DNA from: Spirogloea muscicola
Taxonomy: Eukaryota; Streptophyta; Zygnematophyceae; Spirogloeales; Spirogloeaceae
Assembly: GCA_009602725.1 (NCBI GenBank)
Contig: WELB01000055.1
Coordinates: 49,688 to 113,687 of the forward strand
Direction: 5' to 3'
Length of the DNA: 64,000 nucleotides
In this document: positions 54,365 to 64,000 of the stretch, piece by piece
Layout: every line of letters begins with the position of its first letter
Position numbering within the stretch: position 1 is the first letter of the stretch
The notes under the pieces: model-generated
Database searches by the model: none
What the model saw: the letters and a program-made list of their open reading frames with translations, nothing else
What the model was told of the DNA's origin: nothing
Translations under genes and position numbers: made by a program

Positions 54365-56855
54365 ATGGCGCACGCGCTATAGGCGCTGGCGACGGCGCTG
54401 TGCGTCCTGGCGGCGGCCCTGCTGGGCTGGCACGGCGGCCGCAGCCTCCTGTCTGGCCCGCCGGCCCATGTGCTCGGCATCGCGCCCCGCCGCTGGGGCA
54501 GCAGCTTCGAGGCCGAGGCCAGCCTTTCCAGCCGCCGGCGGCTGCTGCACTTGGATGACTGGGTGACTGACCAGACGGCCTCCATCTCCATGGACGGCTT
54601 GGGCGCCACCGTCTCGGACCTGCACAGGCCGTTCTACTGGGCGTCTGTGTACCAGCGTAAGGGATCGCCGCTCATCGGCCGCTCTGGGTGGCGCCGCGAT
54701 GCTGACGTCCCACCGCAGGCCTTTGTGCACCTCGATGGCACCGCCACCCATACTGCCGGAGACCTTGTGCGCGTGCGTTTCCGATGCCGCCGGAAGCACG
54801 CTTCATTGTGCCAGTAGTTAGCTGGGCAGTGGGTCGCAGTTTGCTAACCTGGCCTGCAACCGCGCTGGGCTGCCGTTGCTCAATTGTACGACCCACGCAA
54901 GTCTGCCAGCTGATCCGATGCCTCCTCCTTTGCTGGCTCGGCCCCCGCTTCGCTCCCCGTTGCTCGCAGCTGCTGGCAGGCAAAAGCGTGACAGTGATGG
55001 GCGACAGTCTGAGCAACCAATTGCACGAGCTTCTGATTATCTCCTTGCAGCGCCAGGGCTACGAGGACTACATCACCGAGTTGCCCCGCAGGTCGGGCGC
55101 GCCTCATACCTCCACTTGCCCGTCCTACCCTCCACTGCAAGTCTCTCATGGACTTGCTCATGCTTTTGTCCACTTTGGAAAAGCCTCGTTACCGACGACT
55201 TGCTGCAACTCCAAGCCTGTGCCATTACATACTTCAAGTCCTTGGCTGTGCTGTCTGTTGTGTTTTTTACTGCATGGTTGCTTGCCTCACATTGGCTGCT
55301 TCTCTCCATCTTAGAAACATCCCAAAGTCCAGCTGCCGTCCTCAGGCCATCAGCAATGCCACACAAAAAAGAATTCAATTCTTATCCAGGCGTGACTTTC
55401 TAGGAGCCAATGATGAGACTATGGTATACTGCAGCACACTGCTTGCTACTTATGTTTTGCAGATACAGCTGCAATGGCACCTTACACAGCACAATGGAAG
55501 AGCTTGAGCATAATCTTTGCTACGCGGCATATTATGATGCCGATTACTGGCCTAGAAGGAAGTTCTTGGAAAAGCAATGTGAGACTGTCCTGGTCACCTT
55601 TGTCATTGGAGGCCCTTTCAAGAATATGACTTGGACATACTATCGAGGTGGGTCTATGTGACGAGTCCCCTTAACAGGAAGTTAGTCACAGCTGAGAGGC
55701 TCCCTTGAGCAGAACAATAGCGACAAGCTTGCAACCATCTTCACATCGACACCAGCATTCAGCAGACAGGGAATCTTCTTAGCTGTAGGGTGAATTGGGC
55801 ACTTCAACAAAACAGGCCGTGGGCTTGCACTGCAGCTTACATGCTCTCCGAGCAGGACGGAAAGAAGGGAGCGACCTACATACTTTGGCCAGGGATGCTG
55901 GACCACCTCTTGAACAATAGCGACATTGTGAGGAGCAGCAACCTGCTTATGCTACTGCTGAAGGATCTGTGACCTGTGGATGAGATCTGCATGTACAGCT
56001 TGTTGTAGTCTGGCATACAACAGTCGTTGTTGTCGTCGAAATTCTCCAGCATATTGTCGATCTTGGCCGCTTGTTGCCAGAAGGGAGCCAGACATTGTAT
56101 CAGATGCAGGGAAGTTCGAAATTTAATCACATGCATCAAGCAGCTATGATAAGCTGGACCCTGTGACTTGTCTGTACAGGTGATTGCAAATCTTGGTGTT
56201 CATTATCGAATGAACGAGTCGGAAGACAGGCTTACTTACCACTACAATGTCCTTGCTGAGCGGATGGAAGCCTTTGATACAAGCTTCCAGGCAAGCTTGC
56301 TTTTTTCAGACAGTACCTCAACATTTCTACGGCAATGAAGGGTCAGGGCAGTACAATATAAACACGAAGTTGCGTACAGATCTAGAGCCGGAGTTTGCCA
56401 CCTGCCATTATGCTGACAACATCGACATCCAGGTTGGCACAGGCACCGCATGTTGCTTGGCTTTAAATCTGTTGCTGCTTGACTTCTCAAAAGAGAGGAA
56501 ATTGAAAGAGACAGCACACATATGGTTTGTGGTGTAGGTGGCAATCTGGCAGCTCTGTGCAGCCGTAACAGCTAATACTGGCCTGATACCAGCCAAAAAT
56601 CATGTCTGCAGCTTTGGAGGGATCGCCTGATGCAGGAAGCAGCCAAGGCCAGAGGTCTGGCTATAATGCTGTGGAGAGATGGACAAGCCAGAGTTACATA
56701 CTAACACATGGCCACATCCTTCGTTTCGGGATTGCACACACTTTGCCTTTGTCCCGGGTTGGCGGACTCCCGTCTTTGACTCCATGTACCGCACAGCTGT
56801 TACAGAGCTTTGCAAGAGGGGCCAGGTTGACAGGACATACTGTTTGGACTTCTGA
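54365..56855 (+). pseudogene. SGNH/PC-esterase-like gene, copy 3, decayed
   Basis: Exons by comparison with copy 1: 54365-54772, 54970-55091, 55463-55647, 55836-55927, 56180-56432 and 56612-56855. Codon 6 is a stop: the CTGCAG of copy 2 has become CTATAG (TAG at 54380-54382), before the membrane anchor. Exons 2-4 are open and in phase with SVTVMGDSLSNQLHELL intact. Exon 5 has a 2-base gain and a 4-base loss near 56280-56320. Exon 6 lacks 5 bases near 56675, shifting the frame before the RDCTHF motif. Copies 2 and 3 are much closer to each other than to copy 1, also in introns and flanks, so they arose from a later duplication. Confidence 0.8.
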
Positions 56856-59436
56856 CATTCCCGCAAGGGTCTGTCACATTGGCAGCAATTTCTGTTCAGC
56901 AACTAGGCTCTGGATGTCAGCAGATCTAGTCTTCCGTAAGAAGAATCAGAAGAAGAATCAGTCAACAAGAGGCATTGAAGGGCAGGTATTGAAATCTGTG
57001 GCAGGCCCGCACACAAAAACGGTCCACAGTACATTGGCACCTGCAGGTTCTGATGAATATACAAGGTAACAATCATCTGATATAATCCAGATGTTTGGCA
57101 TCGTTTCTTGCGTCATAATCAGCATCGCAGTACTGAAGCCTACATGCTGAAGCCAACTAGTGGTAAAGTCGACCAGCTAATTACACGTTGTTATTACACG
57201 TTATCTTAGTAGACACAATGCGACATCCAGAAATGTGAACCAGAATACGGAGAAATGTGACAAGAAAGAGGATGAAAAGATGTAAATTTGCAGCACCAGA
57301 TACATGAATAGCTGTTGTCCTGAACAATCTCACCATGAATTGCTCAACAAAGCAGACAACGATGTTGTGCTGGCACAACTCTGGTACACCTTGACAAAGA
57401 GAGCAGAATGTGGAGCTCCTTCGCTGACGAATCTCACTCGAGTTTCTAAGAGGATTATATACCACATCAGTCCTTGCTCCATGTACAGGTAGAGTACAAA
57501 TAGCCCAGAGCAAGCGCATCATCCAATATCACAAAGCCTGTCAACACAGGAGCATCGAGACATAATTGCTGCCATTTTCTACTGAGCACATACACTGTCG
57601 GACAGGCTAGTCCGTGGAGCTTAAGCGGAGGATTCAGGAACGGGGTCCTTGTGTACGGACGACTGATGAAGTGCTTAGGTCTGCGAGCGCTGCAGGCTCA
57701 GCTTGAGCCGCATCCTGTAGCCCGAAAGAAGGGCCTATGAGGCACTGTGGTGCCCCAAGGCAACCCCCTCACAACGGCGGCGTACATCTAAACCTGCTGA
57801 GCAAGACGCTGCAGGTGAGAAGGGTAGCGACTTTGCCACGTACAGGCTGCGATGCTCTGGTGCTCGTGCTCTGCTCCTGCTCAAGCCCACGTCCTGCTGG
57901 CGCCCCATCCATCCCATCGCTAATGCCTGCCTTAGCGGCCACCGCCCACCAGCTCTGCTCGCTTGCTCTGCGAGCCCAGAGTGGCCACTCAGAGTGCAGC
58001 TCGATCCTTAGCGCCGTCCATTTTGACCTTCGTTTGTTCCAAACACACGGAAGTTCTTAGCGCCGATGGCGCTGCTGTGCGCGTCGGCGGCAACCCATCT
58101 GGGCTGGCCTGGCCACTAGAGCCTACCCACCTGCTGGCTCGCACTATTGCTCGTCGTGGCACTCAGTCACGGCACCAGTGATCGTCATGAGGCGTGCGAG
58201 GCGTGGCTGGAACGACAGCACTCTGACCTGCGGCTGCTCAACAGGGGACATCAAGCACCCCCGTGGCCACTTGATTCTGTGTGCTCTAGACCTTTCTGGC
58301 CCCCTTCGAACTTTGGAAATTCCTTTTTCTGGGCTGGCTGATCACAGCCATCGCCCTCTACTGGAAGAGTCTGATTCCTTGAAGCTGACAGCTCTGCATG
58401 CCAGTGGCTGCTGCGGACTAGCTGACATTGCCGGCAAGTTACATTTGACGAAGCCACGGCTGCGGCTGCACGTGGGCCCTTGCGTCGAGGGCACTGTAAC
58501 AGCGCAACGGTTGGCACCTCAGCAGCACCACTGTGTTCCACCGCTACGCTACCTTCGGGTCCTTCCACACCTTGCTCATATTCTTATTTCGTTCATCATT
58601 TTTCAGGGCACTAAGCTCCCCTTGCGCTGTAGTCTTTTGCGGGCGAGCAATTTCTTCTTGCATAGCTGTCTGAAGTGTGTGCCTTTCGGCCTTTTGGACC
58701 TTGTCCATTTTTCCTGGGCTGGCTTTTCACAGCCCCCACCCCCTTCTGACGAGCACTGATAATGCTATGGAATGGCCTCGTCCAGCCAACGCCTTACGTT
58801 AAATACAGCTGTTCATGCGCGCCACCGTGCCGCTACATGTTGTTGCAGGATACCTTGCCGCTTTGCTCACGGTGACCACAGGCCTGGGGTTGAATAGGGT
58901 TGTGTTCAGCAGACACTCAGATATACAGACCAGAAATGGAGGTACGCCTATGCTTTCATCTTGCTATTACGGCCTACAGATGCTCTCTGAGCCAGTTTAG
59001 CATAGAACAGCACTCATGGCTTTGAATATGCTGCATGACATCAAGACTTCTTCGCTTCAATTCTGGGAGCACTGATGTCAGAAGGTGGCAATCCAGCAGG
59101 AATGTTAGAAGCTGCCAAGCTCAAGGTCCTGGAGAGAATCTGATGGGGACTGTCTCAGTATGTTCAACAATTTCCCCAAAGTGGATCTGATGAATATGTG
59201 CAGCAACCGAACATGCGGGATACTATGTTGCCATGACAAGGTTGAGTCTGAAGCTGATTAGGATGGTCGACTATTATCTGGTCTCGACAGCAATGATCAT
59301 CAGGACGCATAACTTGGACTTGCATGCACGTTTGTGCTATAATTTAGGATAAATAGAAGCTTGCACGCATGGGGCAAGGAATGTCAATTTTCTGATGCTG
59401 CTGCAACCCAGCACTGCTTTGCAAGCTGTGACTGCG
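56856..59436. other. Intergenic DNA with two hairpin tails
   Basis: 56856-57180 matches the flank of copy 2. A worn F coding piece (-) is at 57660-57770. D-like tail at 58290-58385 (GGGCTGGCTGATCACAGCC) and C/H-like tail at 58690-58760 (GGGCTGGCTTTTCACAGCCC), both (+). No gene is recognised. Confidence 0.5.
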
Positions 59437-62400
59437 TCAGCAAGTGTGACGGCACTTGCACATGAAGTCAACCTCTGTGATACGCCAGAGCTTGTACTCA
59501 TGGAAGCGATTAACTTTATTTGCCTTCCCAATAATCCAATTGTTGTGGATCACCACTGGATTTACACCAGCAGCCTGATGCAAAAAGTACATGCCACTAG
59601 TCAGTAGAGCAAACTACCACTCTGCCTTGGAGTGCTCCCTTTCCACAACCCCTTAGTAAGAGACAACTGTTAAGTACTGACATCCAACACCTTGCTGATG
59701 CAAGGCATTAATGTATGCCTTGATCATACCAACACATTTAGATTCGCTTTCACACAAGTATAGAGTTCAACATAAGGGGAGCCACATGCTTGACGCACAG
59801 CCCGTCAATCAAGTCAGAATGTGTCAGGTAACCATGAGCCTGGAGCTCATACATTCGGACACCATGAGAATGAGAGGGCTATAGACATAATCACCTGGGG
59901 CTTCTGCTCCAGGAAGAAATCCTTTCCAGAAGGGAAGAGCAGAGTGGAAAGGTTACGGGGCACAAAAGCGCCACGCTTGGCCATCTGTCGAATCTCAATG
60001 TTAAGGAGCTTCTGCTCGTGCTCCTCAATGTTTGCCTGATATGATGGAAAGAATGTGAGCTGGAGATCTTGACAATGATACCAAGCGGCTGAAAATTTCA
60101 GTAGTTGTTGCATAAGTCACGGTGTTGTCTCTCTCCTCGGACATCATCGTTTTTTCTTCAAATGCAGATCACTTGACAGTAATGTGATACATCCTCTCAT
60201 TCATTGATGACTCCATAGCCAGTAGACTGTCTAAGCCAGAGAAGCAAGCTTGGTAAGGTGCAGATGCTTCAAGTCACCAACGTGAATGACATAGACAGGC
60301 TAGTGACTTCTGACCCAGCATTTGTCTGAGGGGGCCCTCACCTCAAGATACCGTGCCTTCTCGGCTGCCGTCTTAAAGGATGCCAGCTTATGAGCTAAGT
60401 TGTCCACAAGGTCAACAAATTTGCGCGTGACAGTGTGCCATAAGGCCCGCATCCGCTTAGTGTTCCTCATGTACAAAAATCCTCCACACATGTCTCCATT
60501 GGGCTCTACCTGCAATAGTAGGACTCACGATCTGTAGAAAGTTAGCAAGAAGCTGCAACCTCAGTCTTGATGTTTGCTGCATCACTTCAACCAAAATTCC
60601 AACTTCAAGACCCAGCAAATTACGCTGCCCTGGGTTGCAGTTGTTACGCCAACTATTCTTGCGTGTACTTCTGCCTATCCTACAGATCCTTCAGACTTCT
60701 GCCTATCCTTCACCATGAGACTCCTTCCCAACTTGATCATGAACGGAGCTCTGCTACCCTGCTGCCTCTTTAAGCCATGACCTTATCTTGCACCCTTGTC
60801 ACCAACTTGCCTGAGTGCTGGAAGAAAGTGCTTCTTGAGCAGGGACAACACCTCATACCAGATGACCTAGCTCAAGTATGCATACTTCGGAATCCGAATT
60901 TCCATTAAGACCTGCATGAATGGCCTGACACCCTCCTAAGCAACTGCACAACAGCGTGGGTAGACGACGCACCTGGCCATACATGTCGACATTATTGTCT
61001 GTGAGATGCAAGAAGGGGTTTGACTGCCAAATGGAGTCGATGTCTGCCAGGAGGACGTGGTAGCCAAAGTCCAGGACAATGCCAATCACTTTAGTACGCT
61101 CCAGGATGAGCTGCTGATACTCGAGTGTCCCATAACTGAGGCCCTCCTGACGTGTTGCCGACTGGGTGTGGAGATTCACAGAAGGGGGGATCAGCTTGTC
61201 CTGCAGCCTTAGACCCACACTCCATCCCTCTGAAACCTGACCTTATCAACACGGCCCCAAGCTATCAACCATGAGTGAAGGACGGCTGGGACGGCCAGCT
61301 CCTGCTGCCTCCTTACTTGCCTGCCAATTTTGCCCCACGTACTTTCAATTCCTGTTAGAAGGTCTTGGTGAAACTTGGTCGAGACCATACCTTGAGGAAG
61401 AAGACAGCATGGCCAGCCGCCACGAGGTTGTTGGCCAGGTTCTCATCGAACGAGACGATCATGTAGTTGGTAAAGTGCAGCTCGCTGGAGTAGCAGAGCC
61501 AGTTGGAAAGCATGTCTTCCATGCCGCCATTGGCCGAGATTGCAATGATGGTGTTGTTGATGGCAATTGCCTGGACATGGAGCACATTGCACAAAGCAAA
61601 AATTGCTAAAGTTAGCTGTTAAGAGTAGAAAAAGCGTCTTCACAGTATGCCCTCATGCGTATGCAGATGCAGTACTGCACACACATGATATGGACAGCAT
61701 TGGCTGACAAGCAGGACCGAAGCTACCGGCCATTATATACTCCTGGTAATGCGCACTGCCATCCACTATGCTGCTGATTGCATCCAGAAGACTGGGGCAG
61801 TAAAGCTTGCCACACCTGGAGCATGTCCCCGAGCTCCCGGCGATTGGTGGCCATGATGCCTGGTCGCATGCTCTTGAAGCAGTAATTATATCGTCGCAGC
61901 TGCAAAAGCGGCGGTAGGTCATCCCACGCCTGCTCCTGCACGACGCCCACAAGCGACACCTCGGGCAAGCCCTCCGCTAGTTGCAGTCTCTCCGACGGCG
62001 ATTCCTGCAGCCATTCAGTAATGGAGCTAAGTTGCTGCTGACTGGTGTCTGAAACTGCACAGACAGCCAAATAGCAATCTGCAGCACCGCGAGCCAAAGT
62101 AGCTGCACTCTCAGAGTCGCATGATGTGGCACAGACTGTCAAACGGGCTAATTCAACTTTCTGACTCGAGGGTGTAGCTTGGCTCAGCTCTAGCTCACCG
62201 CAACCTTGCCTCTGTGCGCGAGCGTGGTGGCAAATGCGCCACCGTCGGGCAGGTGGGCATAGACGTTGAAGTAGAAATGGGAGTGGAGGAACTCGGCAAA
62301 GCGCGACATCCACGTGTCCTGGCATGTTGACGCGTGCTCGTCCGCCCACAGCATGTCGTCGCCCAGCGCCGGGTTGCCGTCGCGGTCCTGCCGGTGTTCC

Positions 62401-63967
62401 TCGTACCACAGCCGGAAGCTCTTCCAAGGGCCTGGGAACAGCACCTGCGCTCTGGTCGCCATCATCTGATACAGGAATGGCCGGAAGCCCTGTGGCCCCT
62501 CTTCGACCACGTCCGCATCCTGCTTGCCTGCCAGGACATGGGCGAGAGGCGCTCATGCGCCAGAAGCTGCCACAATCCAGTCCTTGTCCGACGAGCGCCA
62601 AGAAATTGCTTCCACTTCATTGACACGACTGATGGATGCTGGCAACAAGGCAAGCGAGGGTAGAGACAAGGCGGATGGGGCTGTGTGTACTCAGTCACTG
62701 GTCCGCACAGCTTACCTGCGACCTCATCCCAGCGTTGGAGCGAGAAACCATATATGGACGGGTCGTATGCGTTCTTGTCAAAGTAGTAGGCATTCAGCAG
62801 TCTCCGCAGGTACCGGTAATACACTGGCGACAGCCTGCATTAGTGCGTGCGGAGGCGTCTCGGAAAGCCAATCAATGGGTGATGTAATGCAGGTGCGCTC
62901 ACAGTAAAGAGCATCGGTGCTTCCCGCCAGAGGAGGCTGACACTTGCACACCTGGCCGTGTCCTTGACGAGGAGCACAAACTCGGCCATGCTGGCCGGCC
63001 ACCACGACTCCAGCCACCGCGGCTGCACACCCAGCGGCTCGCTGAAGTAGAAGGTGCTCTGCAGCCGAGCCACACAGCCCGAGCAGGCCAGCCAGTGTCG
63101 AAGCCAGGGTCAGCAGGGATCGCGAGGAGGGCTTGGAGGAAGTATGTCAATGCTTGACATGCAGTGGTTGCCGGAGACAGCTTCAACCAGTCTCTCAAGC
63201 ACTTGCCGAGATGCATAACTGATTCCTATTAGTTCTACATCTCCCCTCCGCGGTTGTATAAGCCGCACCTTCGGTCCATGCGGCCACGTGAAGCGCTCGG
63301 CGAGCTTGAGCAGCGAGCGCGCGCGGCGGACGTCCTGCTTGGGGTTGGCGCGCCGGCCCCGCGCCGGCACCGGGTGCGCAACGCGGATGTCCAGGAACAC
63401 GACGTCATCGCCGTAGTCCGCCGCCTCCAGGTACTCGAGGCACGTGGCCAGCGTCTCGGCGTCGGACGACGCAAACACCTACGCATGGCCCAGCCCCAGC
63501 AGCCCCCACAGCGGCTTCAGTAAGCCCCATTCCACGTGTACCAGATCTGTAAGGCTCTGCAAGCTACGGCAGAGGACATGGGTTCGGCTTCCCTCGTCCG
63601 CATGAATACAGACTATCATGAGACGCAACTGCCGGAGCAGAATCGGAGCACGGAGGAGTGACATTGGCGTCACCTGGATGCGCAGCGAGAACTCGGGCGG
63701 CGCATCGGAGGCCGCCTCGCGCTGTGGGCGGCCGGCCAGCCCGGCGGCGGCGGGGTCCTGGACCAGCAGCGACGGCTCGCGGCGCAGAAGGGCGGGCCGC
63801 CGCAGGTCCACGATCTCGCCGCCGGCGGCGGCGGCGGAGGAGGGGAAGAAGAGCGCTGGCAGGTTGCCGTGCCACGTGTGGACGCAGAGGAGCGCGGCGG
63901 CGAGGGCCAGCGAGAGCGCCGCCAGCTGACGCGCCCGCGACGCCGCCGACGGGCCCTGCCCCTTCAT
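59437..63967 (-). CDS. Two-domain glycosyltransferase: GT2-like plus GT77-like (Nucleotid_trans)
   Basis: Eleven exons: 63967-63674, 63478-63239, 63058-62944, 62823-62716, 62527-62205, 62004-61816, 61570-61391, 61200-60973, 60509-60342, 60035-59895 and 59574-59437, giving 707 residues. A membrane anchor (LAALSLALAAALLCVHTW) follows the start, as in Golgi type II enzymes. First domain (about 100-380): SSDAETLATCLEYLEAADYG, RFTWPHGPKVRLIQP, WLESWWPASMAEFVLLVKD, YYRYLRRLLNAYYFD, SIYGFSLQRWDEVAG, ATRAQVLFPGPWKSFRLWYE, the pattern of plant GT2-like proteins. Second domain (about 425-700): NGGMEDMLSNWLCYSSEL, FGYHVLLADIDSIWQSNP with its DxD (about 536-538), NGDMCGGFLYMR, HNNWIIGKANKVNRF, typical of GT77/Nucleotid_trans enzymes that transfer pentose or galactose. 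Weakest joins: exon 3/4 and the last exon, whose stop at 59437 could be followed by a further splice. Substrates unknown. Confidence 0.8.
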
Positions 63968-64000
63968 CGCCGCCGCCGCCGCGCTGCTGCCGCTGCCGGC

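Noticed and set aside
61723-62601. 292-residue minus-strand frame read straight through
   Set aside because: Only its last part (exon 6) is coding; the first part reads exon 5 in the wrong frame plus intron.
1-64000. CRISPR array or bacterial operon
   Set aside because: No regular repeat-spacer pattern, no Shine-Dalgarno-led gene strings, and spliceosomal introns are present.

Overview
The window is GC-rich nuclear DNA from a eukaryote. Genes are split by short GT-AG introns, the DNA between them is packed with retroelement debris, and there are two assembly gaps (12733-13150 and 52994-53245). Plant-type (TTTAGGG-like) telomeric motifs occur at 6640-6682, 29019-29088 and near 48240. The gene set (GT61, GT77-like and trichome-birefringence/PC-esterase-like proteins) points to a green alga. 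That placement is inference; no marker gene settles it.

Layout. 1-1020 (-): a secreted protein with beta-trefoil lectin repeats, cut by the window edge. 6299-8585 (+): HGH1, 8 exons, complete. 18663-21122 (+): an SGNH/PC-esterase-like membrane protein (copy 1). 26158-26949 (-): mitochondrial ribosomal protein mL43, 2 exons. 33124-35786 (+): a GT61 glycosyltransferase, 7 exons. 45086-47585 (+) and 54365-56855 (+): copies 2 and 3 of the SGNH gene, both decayed. 59437-63967 (-): an 11-exon protein fusing a GT2-like domain to a GT77-like (Nucleotid_trans) domain. Several of these would sit in the secretory pathway and act on glycans (GT61, GT2/GT77 fusion, SGNH family, lectin); mL43 and HGH1 are housekeeping.

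Nearly everything else is retroelement material. The best copy (49625-53345, -) is a LINE with an N-terminal zinc finger, a reverse transcriptase with YADD, a CCHC knuckle and a C-terminal restriction-like endonuclease. Many 5'-truncated copies keep only the last part of that protein plus a 3' tail. Tails fall into families, named here A, B, C, D and H. All contain one small module, GTCMATTC-T(n)-GGGCTGG...CAGCC, followed by a second small stem and usually a CTTCTT-type end. A further family (F) ends instead in a GCGC-rich stem and belongs to the 49.6 kb element. Other families with no visible protein (E, G, I, J) are interleaved. Repeats often land inside one another. One tail abuts a damaged tRNA-Ile(AAU), and a 110-bp minisatellite resembles the LINE 5' region.

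Exon limits were set by hand from splice consensus, reading-frame phase and family similarity. All summed coding lengths are multiples of three for HGH1, mL43, GT61 and the fusion glycosyltransferase.
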